A stretch of DNA of 64,000 nt, taken from positions 62,001 through 126,000 of the forward strand of contig CACXAQ010000002.1 in the NCBI GenBank assembly GCA_902765595.1, in the 5' to 3' direction. The notes under the pieces are model-generated. The model was not told the DNA's origin and did no database searches. It was given only the letters and a program-made list of their open reading frames with translations. Positions 6,967 to 17,254 of the stretch are shown one piece after another (the first letter of the stretch is position 1; each line of letters begins with the position of its first letter). Position numbers and translations under genes: made by a program. Source of the DNA: Oscillospiraceae bacterium (lineage in GTDB: Bacteria; Bacillota; Clostridia; Oscillospirales; Oscillospiraceae).

Positions 6967-8432
6967 AAATACAGTCTGGCGTATTCTTCGGCGGAGCGTT
7001 CAAAGCCAAAATCGGTCTCCATGGCGCTGCGGATCAGCCCGTTCATGATCTCTTCCGAACGGTAGCAGTCCATGGCCTTGCGCATGGCGTCCCGCAGCTC
7101 CCAGGCGTCATAGTTGGCGAAGGAGAAGCCGTTGCCCTCGCCGGTGAACTGGTTGTAGGGCGTGACGGTATCCCGCAGACCGCCGGTCTCCCGGACGATG
7201 GGCAGGGTGCCGTAGCGCATGGCGATCATCTGGCTCAGGCCGCAGGGCTCAAAGCGGGAGGGCATCAGCAGAAAATCGCTGCCGGCGTAGACCAGGTGGC
7301 TCAGGGGCTCGCTGTAGCCGATGTAGGAGCACAGGCGGCCCTTGTAGCGGTACTCCGCGGCGCGCATGAAGTTTTCGAAGCGCTCGTCACCGGTGCCCAG
7401 CAGCATGAACTGCATGTCTTCCCGGTTCATCAGGTCGTCCAGCACACAGGCGACCAGGTCGAAGCCCTTCTGCTCAGTCATGCGGGTGACCATGGCGAAG
7501 AGCGGCACGTCCGGACGCTGATCCAGGCCCATCTTCTGCTGCAGCGCGGTCTTGCACACGGCCTTGCCCTTCCGGTGCCCCTTGTCGTAGTGGGCGGGGA
7601 GGTTCGGGTCCTTGGAGGGATTGAAGACCACCTTGTCGATCCCGTTGATGATGCCGGAGAGCTGGGCGTGGCGGGCATTGAGGATGCCCTGGAGCCCCTC
7701 GGCGTAATAAGGCATCTTGATCTCCTCGGCATAGCTGGGGCTCACGGTGTTGATCCGGTCGGCAAAGACCAGGCCGCCCTTCATGAAGTTGGCGCAGCCG
7801 TCCAGCTCCATGAACTCGGGGGTGTAGTAGCGGCTGTCGACCATCAGCAGATCCTGGACCCGGTCAAAGCCGCACTTGCCCTGGAAAGCGATGTTGTGGA
7901 TGGTCAACAGGTACTTGAGCCCGGCCTGCAGGCCGTTTCCGTACTGGGTCTTGCCCAGCATGGGGATCATGGCGGTGTGCCAGTCGTTGCAGTGGACCAC
8001 CTGGGGCCTGAAGTCCAGGTTGGGGATGGCGTCCAGCACGGCGCGGGTGAAGAAGGCGTACTGCTCGATCTCCGCATCGCCGCCGCGATAGATCTTGTCG
8101 CCGAAGTAGTGCTCGTTATCCACCAGGTAGATGGTCACGCCGTCCAGCACCAGCTTCTCGATGCCCACATACTCGCTGCGCCAGCCCATGCGGGCGTAGA
8201 AGTAGAACATATGCTGCACCTGATCGGCGTATTTATCCTTGATGACCCGGTGATAAGGGGTGATGACCCGCGCGTCGATCCCCGGCTTTTTGAGGGATTT
8301 GGGCAGGGTCCCCACCACGTCGGCGAGACCGCCGGTCTTGGAAAGGGGGGCACACTCGGCGGAGGCCAGCAGCACAGCGGGCAGCTCCTTGAGGCCCCGC
8401 TCCTTCAGATAATCACGAAACTCTTTTTTCAT
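6954..8432 (-). CDS. glgA: Glycogen synthase (ADP-glucose, GT5)
   Basis: 492 residues, typical length. Transfers glucose from ADP-glucose to the non-reducing end of alpha-1,4-glucan in the cytoplasm. The N-terminal KTGGLADVVG (about residues 31-40) is the ADP-glucose binding motif of GT5. The C-terminal Rossmann half carries TEQKGFDL and EPCGLSQMIAMRYGTLPIV, holding the conserved Glu and the nucleotide-binding loop. It lies 27 bases after glgB and overlaps the next gene, so all three are one operon read from the promoter at 10390. The ADP-glucose pyrophosphorylase (glgC/glgD) and phosphorylase are not in the window. Confidence 0.96.
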   Translation of the reverse strand: MKKEFRDYLKERGLKELPAVLLASAECAPLSKTGGLADVVGTLPKSLKKPGIDARVITPYHRVIKDKYADQVQHMFYFYARMGWRSEYVGIEKLVLDGVTIYLVDNEHYFGDKIYRGGDAEIEQYAFFTRAVLDAIPNLDFRPQVVHCNDWHTAMIPMLGKTQYGNGLQAGLKYLLTIHNIAFQGKCGFDRVQDLLMVDSRYYTPEFMELDGCANFMKGGLVFADRINTVSPSYAEEIKMPYYAEGLQGILNARHAQLSGIINGIDKVVFNPSKDPNLPAHYDKGHRKGKAVCKTALQQKMGLDQRPDVPLFAMVTRMTEQKGFDLVACVLDDLMNREDMQFMLLGTGDERFENFMRAAEYRYKGRLCSYIGYSEPLSHLVYAGSDFLLMPSRFEPCGLSQMIAMRYGTLPIVRETGGLRDTVTPYNQFTGEGNGFSFANYDAWELRDAMRKAMDCYRSEEIMNGLIRSAMETDFGFERSAEEYARLYLWML

Positions 8433-8459
8433 AGAAACACTCCAATATGTAAATTTCCC

Positions 8460-10355
8460 TTATTTCTTTCTGGGTTTGTAACGGAAGAACACCGTGGACA
8501 TGGGGGGCAGGGTGATCTCGGTGGAATACTGCATGTCCAGGAAAGGCTTCTTGTGGGCGTGGACCAGGGGATGGTTCTTCACCCCGGTGCCGCCGTACTG
8601 CTCATCGTCGCTGTTGAGGATCTCGTGGAGGCTGCCGTTCATGGGCAGGCCGATGGTGAAACCGTCATAGCGCATGGGGGTGAAGTTGGAAACGCAGATG
8701 ACGTAGCTGTCCTGCTCCGGCGCGGAGCGGAGGAAGGCCACGGAGCTGCGCCCCGCGTCGTCCACGTTCAGCCACTTGAAGCCGTCCCAGGAATGATCCA
8801 CCGCGTAGAGGGCGGGGGTCTCGGTGTAGAGCTTGTTCAGCGCGCGCATGTAGAGCCGCAGCTGCTCGTGCTTGCGGAAGCCCAGCAGCAGCCAGTCCAG
8901 CCCCTGCTGCCAGTTCCACTCGATGAACTGCCCAAACTCGCTTCCCATAAAGGTCAGTTTCTTGCCCGGGTGGCCGAACTGATAGCCGTAGAGGGTGCGC
9001 AGGGAGGCGAATTTCTGCTCATAATCACCGCTCATCTTGTTGATCATGGAGTACTTGCCGTGGACCACCTCGTCATGGGAATAGGCCAGGACGAAGTTCT
9101 CCGAGAAGGCGTACATCATGGAGAAGGTGAGCTTGTTGTGGTGATAACTCCGAAAGAGCGGGTCCAGCTTCATGTACTCGATGGTGTCGTGCATGAAGCC
9201 CATGTCCCACTTGAGGCAGAAGCCTACGCCGCCCACGTCGGGGGGCGCGGTGATCAGGGGGAAGGCGGTGGATTCCTCGGCGATGGTGACGGCGCCGGGA
9301 TAGCTGGAGAGCACGGCGGAGTTGAGCTTGCGCAGGAAACGCAGGGCGTGAAGATTGGTGGTGCCGCCCTCCTCGTTGGGGGTGAATTCCCCGTCCCGCC
9401 GGGCGTAGTTCAGGTACAGCATGGAGCTGACCGCGTCCACCCGGATGCCGTCAATGTGAAAGACCTCGAAGAACTTGCAGGCCGAGGACACCAGAAAGCT
9501 CTGGACCTGGGTGCTGCCATAGTCGAAGATCAGCGTGCCCCACTCGGGGTGCTCCGCCATGCGCCGCTCCTTGCACTCGTAGAGAGGCGTGCCGTCAAAG
9601 CTGGCAAGACCGTGCTCGTCCTTGGGGAAATGGGCGGGGACCCAGTCCATGATCACGCCCAGGCCCGCCTGATGGAGCCGGTCCACGAAGTATTTGAAGT
9701 CGTCGGGATTTCCGTAGCGGGTGGTGGGGGCGTAGTAGCCCGTGACCTGATAGCCCCAGGACCCGTCATAGGGGTACTCGGTGACGGGCATCAACTCCAC
9801 ATGGGTGTAGCCCATGTCTCCGCAGTACTCCGCCAGGGCGTCCGCCAGATTGCGGTAGTTGACGCCGCCCTCCAGCTCCTGCCAGGAGCCGGGGTGGATC
9901 TCGTAGATGCTCATGGGCACGTCCATGAAGCTCCGTCCCGCCCGGGCTCGCAGGTACTCCCCGTCGTGCCAGTCGTAATCCTCCCGGCACCAGACGATGG
10001 AGGCGTTCTCACTCCGGGTCTGGGACATGGCGGCAAAGGGGTCCGCCTTCAGCACGCGCCGTCCGTCCGGCGTCTCCACGCAGTATTTGTAGCACTGGCC
10101 CTCCCAGACGTTTTCCAGGAAGACGCACCAGACGCCGCCCTCCAGCCTTTCCATGGGGGTGTCGTCCCAGTGCCATGCGTTGAAATCGCCCACCAGGGTA
10201 ACGCTCTTGGCGTTTGGCGCCCAGACCAGGAAGCGGTGCATCTGCAGCTCGGGGATAAAGCGGCAGCCGAAGCAAAGCCAGGCTTTGCGGGCGTTGCCGG
10301 TATTGAAAAGATAGATGTCGTCCTGGGGAATGTAGGGGATGGTTCTGGCATCCAT
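8460..10355 (-). CDS. glgB: 1,4-alpha-glucan branching enzyme (GH13)
   Basis: 631 residues. Makes alpha-1,6 branches in glycogen. An N-terminal CBM48-like domain (about 15-125, with FLVWAPNAKSVTLVGDFNAW) precedes the GH13 barrel. Catalytic signs: DWVPAHFPKDEHGL, HIDGIRVDAVSSMLYL (nucleophile Asp), VTIAEEST (acid/base Glu) and LAYSHDEVVHGKYSM (third acid). The start at 10355 is chosen because AAAGGAGAT stands 7 bases before it; a longer in-frame reading starts inside the promoter region. First gene of the glycogen operon. Confidence 0.96.
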   Translation of the reverse strand: MDARTIPYIPQDDIYLFNTGNARKAWLCFGCRFIPELQMHRFLVWAPNAKSVTLVGDFNAWHWDDTPMERLEGGVWCVFLENVWEGQCYKYCVETPDGRRVLKADPFAAMSQTRSENASIVWCREDYDWHDGEYLRARAGRSFMDVPMSIYEIHPGSWQELEGGVNYRNLADALAEYCGDMGYTHVELMPVTEYPYDGSWGYQVTGYYAPTTRYGNPDDFKYFVDRLHQAGLGVIMDWVPAHFPKDEHGLASFDGTPLYECKERRMAEHPEWGTLIFDYGSTQVQSFLVSSACKFFEVFHIDGIRVDAVSSMLYLNYARRDGEFTPNEEGGTTNLHALRFLRKLNSAVLSSYPGAVTIAEESTAFPLITAPPDVGGVGFCLKWDMGFMHDTIEYMKLDPLFRSYHHNKLTFSMMYAFSENFVLAYSHDEVVHGKYSMINKMSGDYEQKFASLRTLYGYQFGHPGKKLTFMGSEFGQFIEWNWQQGLDWLLLGFRKHEQLRLYMRALNKLYTETPALYAVDHSWDGFKWLNVDDAGRSSVAFLRSAPEQDSYVICVSNFTPMRYDGFTIGLPMNGSLHEILNSDDEQYGGTGVKNHPLVHAHKKPFLDMQYSTEITLPPMSTVFFRYKPRKK

Positions 10356-10389
10356 AGTTTTATCTCCTTTACAGCTTTCTCCACCCTCC

Positions 10390-10418
10390 ATTATAGCGCG
10401 TTTTACAGTCAATTCCAA
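10390..10418 (-). promoter_or_regulatory. Promoter of the glycogen operon
   Basis: On the minus strand TTGGAA (10413-10418), 17 bases, TATAAT (10390-10395), 35 bases before the glgB start. Confidence 0.6.
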
Positions 10419-10435
10419 GTGTAAATTCAAAGATC

Positions 10436-10472
10436 GCAAAAAAGAAATCCCCCTGCGGAAACCCGCAGGGGG
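10436..10472 (-). terminator. Terminator after the repeat-rich surface protein gene
   Basis: CCCCCTGCGG (10449-10458) pairs with CCGCAGGGGG (10463-10472), followed on the minus strand by TTTCTTTTTT. Confidence 0.88.
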
Positions 10473-10488
10473 AGGAGAGAGGATTCGA

Positions 10489-12594
10489 TTACTGCTTTTT
10501 CAGCCTGGGCAGCAGCGCGGTGACAGCCGCGCCGGACAGGAGCAGCAGCGCAAGCCACAGCTCGGAGGAGGGGTCGCCGGTCTGGGGAGTGCGGCCGTTG
10601 TAGCTGCCCTGCTTGACCGTAAAGGCAACGGAGACCTCTTCCGTCTTGTCGCCGACAGTCACGTTGGCGGAGATGGTGTACTCCTTGCCGGCAGCCAGGT
10701 TGTTCAGATATCCGGTTCTCAGCGTGATGGTCTTTTTGTCGCTGCTGAGGGTGTAGTTGTCTTTGGAGATTTCCTTCCCGTTGATCATCACCTTGGAGAC
10801 AGGGTCGGAGGCGATGAAGACCAGACCCTTGGCGCTCCCCTTGGTGTACTCGGATCCGGTGGCGGAGGAGTAGCCCAGAGAGGGCTTGACGTTGATCTTG
10901 ATGGAGGCGGGACCGGAGGAGGTCTCCGCGGTCAGGGTGTGCTCGCCGTAGGGGAGATCGGCGATGGCCTTGCCCTTGGTGAAGGTCAGAGTGTTCCCGG
11001 AGACGGTGTAGTTGTCCTTGGACACTTCCTTGCCGTCAATGCTCACGCTCTGCACGTCAGGCTTCACGGTGAAGACCTTCTCGGCACTGCGCTTCCAGTC
11101 GGTGGACTTGGTGGTGATGGAGGGAGGAGGCAGGATGGTGATCTTGTTGGCAACGGCAATGCCCTTGCCGTTGTAGAGGACCTGGAAGCCCACATACTTG
11201 GTGACGGCGGTGTCGTCGTTGCCCAGAGAATCCAGGAAGGAGGCGGTGAGGGTGATGGTCGTGCCGGAAACGGTGTAGTCGCTGTCTTCCGTCAGGGTCT
11301 TGTAGGAGGACAGATCGCTCTTGTCACTGATGAGGACGCTGGCAGGCTTATCCGTGGCGGTGACGACAATGGGGGTGGTGCTGCCCTTGACGTGCCGATA
11401 GGTGTCAAAGGTGATGTCCATGTACACATTGAGCTTCAGCTCCGCGGATGTGGCGTCCTTGAACTGAACCTCGACGGTGTAGGCGCCGGCGTCCAGCGCG
11501 TCCAGCGTCGCCTTGTTGTCCTTCTCGCCGATGACCATCTTGCCGTCGGCATAAGTAAACTTCAGTTCCTTCCCGGTGCTGCCGATCAGGAGCTTGGTGG
11601 GCTCGTGGCTGACCTGGAAGGTCTGATCACCGCCAAGGCCGGAACGGCTCTTGTCACCCTTATAATAATTCATCGGGCCGGCGTCCTTGCCGTCGGCAGA
11701 CTTTACGGTCCCGGCAGGAGACTTGGTCTCGTCACCGGATTTGGTCTCATCGCCGGGCTTGGTCTCGTCGCCGGGCTTGGTCTCGTCGCCGGGCTTGGTC
11801 TCATCGCCGGGCTTGGTCTCATCGCCGGGCTTGGTCTCGTCGCCGGGCTTGGTCTCGTCGCCGGGCTTGGTCTCGTCACCGGGCTTGGTCTCATCGCCGG
11901 GCTTGGTCTCGTCACCGGGCTTGGTCTCGTCGCCGGGCTTGGTCTCGTCACCGGGCTTGGTCTCATCGCCGGGCTTGGTCTCATTACCGGGCGTGGGCTC
12001 AGCGGGTGCCTCGTCCTTCGTCTCGGCTACTACAAACATGCCGTCCTGCTCTACGGCGGTGTAGCCCGCCGGCAGATAGGCGGTGGGGTCACCGCTGTAG
12101 CTGCCGTCATAAACGGTGATATTGCTGCCGCCTACGGAGGAGAGCATGGGTTCGCCCTCGTGCCTGACGGTCATGTTGTCCAGCGTCAGCTCGGCGCCTT
12201 CGTCGGCCTGGATAGCCACGGCGTAGCCGGCATCCTCGGCCGCCTCGGTCTCCAGGGTGCCGTTGCAGATGACAAGCTCCGCGCCCTTTACCAGAACAGC
12301 GGCGCCAAGCTCCCCGTCGGGGCTGAAAACGAGCGTGTGATTGCCCAGATCCAGGGTGAGATCCTTGTCGATCACAAGGGCGCCCGATACTGTGACAGTA
12401 TCCTGAGTCAGCTTGACCGTGTCGCCCGGCTGCGCCGACTGGATGGCCTCTGTCAGAGAATCTGTTTCAACAGCTTCGCCGCTGCTGTTCGTGACAAGGG
12501 CAACCGTCCCGTCGGCCAGCGCCGTAAAGGACGCGAAGCTCAGGAACATGGCAACAGTCAGAAGCATAGTCAAAAGAAGCTTTCCTGTTTTCAT
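10489..12594 (-). CDS. Secreted surface protein with beta-helix, 15 hexapeptide repeats and C-terminal anchor
   Basis: 701 residues. A signal peptide (1-28, ending FTALA) is followed by a probable beta-helix region (about 30-185), then a linker of 15 copies of a six-residue unit, mostly ETKPGD, about residues 201-290. After it come several Ig-like or X2-like modules of about 80 residues, with repeated features such as INGKEISKDNYTLS and IDGKEVSKDNYTVS. The C-terminus reads TPQTGD, a hydrophobic stretch and a basic LKKQ tail, a variant LPxTG-type sorting signal. Inferred to be wall-anchored by a class of sortase accepting x-P-x-T-G. The start at 12594 follows AAGGAG; an upstream in-frame start would spoil the signal peptide. 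Binding target unknown. Confidence 0.85.
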   Translation of the reverse strand: MKTGKLLLTMLLTVAMFLSFASFTALADGTVALVTNSSGEAVETDSLTEAIQSAQPGDTVKLTQDTVTVSGALVIDKDLTLDLGNHTLVFSPDGELGAAVLVKGAELVICNGTLETEAAEDAGYAVAIQADEGAELTLDNMTVRHEGEPMLSSVGGSNITVYDGSYSGDPTAYLPAGYTAVEQDGMFVVAETKDEAPAEPTPGNETKPGDETKPGDETKPGDETKPGDETKPGDETKPGDETKPGDETKPGDETKPGDETKPGDETKPGDETKPGDETKPGDETKSGDETKSPAGTVKSADGKDAGPMNYYKGDKSRSGLGGDQTFQVSHEPTKLLIGSTGKELKFTYADGKMVIGEKDNKATLDALDAGAYTVEVQFKDATSAELKLNVYMDITFDTYRHVKGSTTPIVVTATDKPASVLISDKSDLSSYKTLTEDSDYTVSGTTITLTASFLDSLGNDDTAVTKYVGFQVLYNGKGIAVANKITILPPPSITTKSTDWKRSAEKVFTVKPDVQSVSIDGKEVSKDNYTVSGNTLTFTKGKAIADLPYGEHTLTAETSSGPASIKINVKPSLGYSSATGSEYTKGSAKGLVFIASDPVSKVMINGKEISKDNYTLSSDKKTITLRTGYLNNLAAGKEYTISANVTVGDKTEEVSVAFTVKQGSYNGRTPQTGDPSSELWLALLLLSGAAVTALLPRLKKQ
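11723..11992. repeat. 15 tandem copies of an 18-bp unit inside the surface protein gene
   Basis: Exactly 270 bases of an 18-base period, differing mainly at wobble positions. They encode the acidic/proline hexapeptide linker. Copy number is likely to vary between strains by slippage. Confidence 0.95.
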
Positions 12595-12658
12595 GATGGT
12601 TCTCCTTTTCTTCCAGTGGAAATCACTGCATAGATCATATCGTCCGCAATACAAGGCT

Positions 12659-12687
12659 ACTGTACCACTGCAGGGGTTGATTTGCAA
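12659..12687 (-). promoter_or_regulatory. Promoter of the surface protein gene
   Basis: On the minus strand TTGCAA (12682-12687), 17 bases, TACAGT (12659-12664), 64 bases before the start codon. Confidence 0.5.
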
Positions 12688-13084
12688 GGGACGATTTCGC
12701 CAAAACGCTACCTTCTTTTACCAAATTGAAACCTGAATGTTAACGAAAAGAAAATAACAGCAATGCGGATTTGCAGGATACAGGCTCTGAAAAGCCTTTG
12801 TTTGCACTCATTATAACGCAAAAAATGCAAAATGGTTTCATCTTAAGAAAATTTAGGAATTGGGCGAGCGCTGACGAGCCCGGAACTGGGAAAAGCCGAT
12901 CGGAGGCCTGAGAAGGCGAAGCATTCCGGGGCAGGGAAAAGAGAAGAAAAAGAATACTCCCAAGAGATGGAAGATAATGGAAGTTTCTTTTGTGCAAGTT
13001 GCCCCGGGACCCACAAAAGTGCTTTTATATTTTGTAGCATTGCATAAATCTATGCAAAATCAACAGAAATCGCTGCAAAAAGCC
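12688..13084. other. Intergenic region between divergent genes
   Basis: The 562-base gap between the surface protein gene and hppA holds a promoter at each end. In the middle I see AT-rich sequence and no convincing ORF, RNA fold or repeat. The minus-strand short frames here lack ribosome binding sites. Confidence 0.5.
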
Positions 13085-13113
13085 TTGAGAAATAGCTGCT
13101 TATCGTGTAAAAT
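13085..13113 (+). promoter_or_regulatory. Promoter of hppA
   Basis: TTGAGA (13085-13090), 17 bases, TAAAAT (13108-13113), 43 bases before the chosen start codon. Confidence 0.65.
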
Positions 13114-13156
13114 ACACAAACAGATAAAGCCGTAAACAGAAAGGGGCATGACGACA

Positions 13157-15166
<2,010 letters not shown>

Positions 15167-15184
15167 GACGATAGTGTGTGATCC

Positions 15185-15213
15185 AGAGCGCTCCTGTGAA
15201 GGGGCGCTCTTTT
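15185..15213 (+). terminator. Terminator after hppA
   Basis: AGAGCGCTCC pairs with GGGGCGCTCT (one T-G pair), followed by TTTT. Confidence 0.85.
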
Positions 15214-15277
15214 CATCTTTACAATTTATTCTTTTATTTTCCCGGGGCTTGTGGTATACTGACCCGGCAGAAGGGAA

Positions 15278-15757
15278 GTGAGCCGCGTGCCGAAGCAGCA
15301 GGGCATCAAGAAAATCGCAGACAACCGCAAAGCCTTTCACGATTACTTTGTGCTCGAGCGCTTTGAGGCCGGGATCGAGCTGGCCGGGACGGAGGTCAAG
15401 TCCATCCGGGCCGGGCAGGTGAATCTGAAGGACTCCTTCTGCACCGTGAAGGACGGGGAGCTGTTCGTGCGCGGCATGCACGTGAGCCCCTACGAGCACG
15501 GGAACATTTTCAACAAGGACCCGGTGCGGCCCCGAAGGCTGCTGATGCACAAGCGGGAGATCCTGAAGCTGAACGCCCGCGTCATGCAGGACGGCGTTGC
15601 CCTGATCCCCCTGTCCCTGTACTTCAAGGACAGCCGGGTGAAGGTGGAGCTGGGCCTCTGCAAGGGCAAAAAGCTCTATGACAAGCGCCAGAGCGACGCG
15701 GACCGGGAGTCCAAACGTGACATTGACCGCATCATGAAAGAGAGGAAATACGAATGA
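15278..15757 (+). CDS. smpB: SsrA-binding protein
   Basis: 159 residues from the GTG at 15278; a second GTG at 15287 would give 156 and fits an SD (GAAGGGAAG) spacing no worse, so the start is uncertain by three codons. SmpB binds the tRNA-like end of tmRNA and brings it to stalled ribosomes. Visible family motifs: NRKAFHDYFVLERFEAGIEL, GTEVKSIRAGQVNLKDSF, KREILKL, and a basic tail (KRQSDADRESKRDIDR) that enters the mRNA channel. It overlaps ppiB by four bases (ATGA). Its RNA partner ssrA lies 0.9 kb downstream. A TATACT at 15255 may be its -10 box; no good -35 is seen. Confidence 0.95.
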   Translation: MSRVPKQQGIKKIADNRKAFHDYFVLERFEAGIELAGTEVKSIRAGQVNLKDSFCTVKDGELFVRGMHVSPYEHGNIFNKDPVRPRRLLMHKREILKLNARVMQDGVALIPLSLYFKDSRVKVELGLCKGKKLYDKRQSDADRESKRDIDRIMKERKYE

Positions 15758-16272
15758 GCAATCCCATCGTGACCTTTGAAATGGAAAACGGCGATGTGAT
15801 GAGGGCGGAGCTCTATCCCGAGATCGCCCCCAACACCGTCAACAACTTCATCTCCCTGGTGAAGAAGGGCTTTTACGACGGCCTGATCTTCCACCGGGTC
15901 ATCCCCGGCTTCATGATCCAGGGCGGCGACCCCAAGGGCATGGGCATCGGCGGCCCCGGCTACGGCATCAAGGGTGAATTCAGCCAGAACGGCTTCAAAA
16001 ACGACCTGAAGCATGAGCGCGGCGTCCTGTCCATGGCCCGTGCGGCCAACCCCAACTCCGCCGGCAGCCAGTTCTTTGTCATGCACGAGGACAGCCCCCA
16101 CCTGGACGGCGGCTACGCGGCTTTCGGCCGTGTCATCGAGGGCATTGAGACGGTGGATCACATCTGCGACGTGCGCACCGACTGGAACGACAAGCCCCGG
16201 GTGCCCCAGGTGATGAAGCGCGTCACCGTGGAGACCTTCGGCGTGGAGTATCCCGAGCCTGAGAAGTGCTGA
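15754..16272 (+). CDS. ppiB: Peptidyl-prolyl cis-trans isomerase, cyclophilin type
   Basis: 172 residues, single cyclophilin domain, no signal peptide, so cytoplasmic. It speeds proline isomerisation in folding proteins. Typical signatures: GLIFHRVIPGFMIQGGDPKGMGIGGPGYGIKGEF (broken here only by normal family variation), LSMARAANPNSAGSQFFVMHED and LDGGYAAFGRVIEGIETVD. The catalytic Arg of FHRV and the QFF core are kept. It is translationally coupled to smpB through an ATGA overlap. It is followed by a repeat-filled gap, not by a clear terminator. Confidence 0.95.
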   Translation: MSNPIVTFEMENGDVMRAELYPEIAPNTVNNFISLVKKGFYDGLIFHRVIPGFMIQGGDPKGMGIGGPGYGIKGEFSQNGFKNDLKHERGVLSMARAANPNSAGSQFFVMHEDSPHLDGGYAAFGRVIEGIETVDHICDVRTDWNDKPRVPQVMKRVTVETFGVEYPEPEKC

Positions 16273-16293
16273 GCAAGTCCGGTCTCTCACCGG

Positions 16294-16690
16294 AAAGAAC
16301 GTAGGGGAGGGGCTTGCCCCTCCCGTACAGGATGATCTCTTTCCCGGACATTGCCATGCAAAGAAAGAACGTAGGGGAGGGGCTTGCCCCCTCCCGTACC
16401 CGGGTCCGCGCAAACGGAATGGAGCAAGTTTTCTCAATGACCCAACATTTTTAACAAAACCAAAGCCCAACGCAAAGAAAGAACGTAGGGGAGGGGCTTG
16501 CCCCCTCCCGTACCCGGGTCCGCGGAAACGGAAGGGAGCGAGTTTCCTCAAAATCCAAGGTTCTGAACAAAACCAAAGCCCAGCGAAGCGGGTTTGGTTT
16601 TGAGAGGAAGAGGGAAGGAGCGGATCTGGAGTTTTCGCGGCGCTTACGGAAACCGGGGAAACGGAATGGAGCAAGCTTCCTCTGACGATA
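16294..16690. repeat. Tandem 114-bp repeat with GC-rich hairpins between ppiB and ssrA
   Basis: A hairpin unit starting AAAGAACGTAGGGGAGGGG and closing CCCCTCCCGTAC occurs at 16294-16328, about 16363-16399 and about 16477-16513. The second and third belong to a 114-base tandem unit (16358-16471 and 16472-16585) that also repeats the AAACGGAAnGGAGCnAG and CAAAACCAAAGCCC segments. A degenerate third piece follows at about 16650-16690, directly against the tmRNA 5' end. It fills the 419-base gap; no gene is seen in it. Confidence 0.8.
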
Positions 16691-16691
16691 C

Positions 16692-17042
16692 GGGGGTGTA
16701 ACGGTTTCGACGGGGGTGTGGAGGCAGGAATAGCGGGCGGATGCGCCTGACATCCTTAAAACGGGCAAACCTTTATAAATTAAAGAACAACAACGATTCT
16801 GTTCTTCTCGCTGCTTAATTAGCGAGCGTTCCCCCCGGGAGGCCCACGGCCCGGGACGGAGCGTCGATCAGTGGGGAACGTGCGCGCGGTAAGCTTTGCC
16901 CGCGCCACGCATCATGAAGCTACCAAGTCCCGCAGCGTGACGGCCTGCGGCGGGACGAGGGAATGCAAAGGACCGTCTGCGCCCGGAGAAGTTCCTGTTA
17001 AAACGCTTTCGGACGGGGGTTCAACTCCCCCCACCTCCACCA
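16692..17042 (+). ncRNA. ssrA: tmRNA (transfer-messenger RNA)
   Basis: 351 nt. The 5' end GGGGGUG pairs with CACCUCC at the 3' end (one G-U pair) to make the acceptor stem, followed by A and an encoded CCA. UUCAACUCC in the T arm is intact. The resume codon is GCA at 16765-16767; the tag reads ANLYKLKNNNDSVLLAA and stops at TAA 16816-16818. The tag ends in the Leu-Ala-Ala typical of protease signals. It rescues stalled ribosomes together with SmpB, encoded 0.9 kb upstream. A strong hairpin follows at once. Pseudoknot regions were not folded by computation. Confidence 0.96.
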
Positions 17043-17045
17043 AAG
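17022..17045. repeat. 24-bp direct repeat, copy in the ssrA 3' end (candidate att site)
   Basis: The last 21 bases of ssrA plus AAG recur exactly at 17231-17254. Duplication of a tmRNA 3' end is the usual scar of tyrosine-recombinase integration. Confidence 0.75.
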
Positions 17046-17083
17046 AGAAGCCCCCTGCCATGCGGCAGGGGGCTTCTCTTTGG
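17040..17083 (+). terminator. Hairpin after ssrA
   Basis: AAAGAGAAGCCCCCTGCC pairs with GGCAGGGGGCTTCTCTTT over an ATGC loop. It begins within two bases of the tmRNA CCA end and likely ends transcription and guides 3' processing. Confidence 0.8.
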
Positions 17084-17105
17084 CATAGACAAGGCGGGGG
17101 GAGTT

Positions 17106-17139
17106 GAATCATGTCCGCACACGCCGGTGGCGTGTGCAT
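17106..17139. repeat. 34-bp direct repeat, left copy
   Basis: Matches 19392-19425 at 33 of 34 positions. The core is a hairpin, GCACACGCC-GGT-GGCGTGTGC. A second hairpin (GCCGGTG / CACCGGC, 17142-17159) follows this copy only. Confidence 0.8.
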
Positions 17140-17230
17140 AAGCCGGTGCGAACACCGGCGAAACCTATGATTTTTTTGCACGGGACGAGAAAGGACACAA
17201 CCGGTATTCTATCCTGCAAAAAAATGCAAA

Positions 17231-17254
17231 CAACTCCCCCCACCTCCACCAAAG
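17231..17254. repeat. 24-bp direct repeat, distal copy of the ssrA 3' end
   Basis: Exact second copy of 17022-17045, lying 209 bases downstream. The stretch between holds the ssrA terminator, one 34-bp repeat and no gene. Confidence 0.75.

Noticed and set aside
7296..10424. 1042-codon open frame on the plus strand opposite glgA and glgB
   Set aside because: It is a shadow of two well-supported genes in high-G+C DNA, crosses the glgA-glgB junction, and has Val/Leu/Gly/His-rich composition without any domain.
11723..11992. CRISPR-like array of short repeats
   Set aside because: The repeats are contiguous 18-mers with no spacers and encode an in-frame hexapeptide linker.
16294..16585. CRISPR-like repeats before ssrA
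   Set aside because: Only two or three long units with similar, not unique, sequence between hairpins and no cas genes.
16912..17181. 89-codon minus-strand frame over ssrA
   Set aside because: It is antisense to the tmRNA and its terminator, a well-known kind of false gene.
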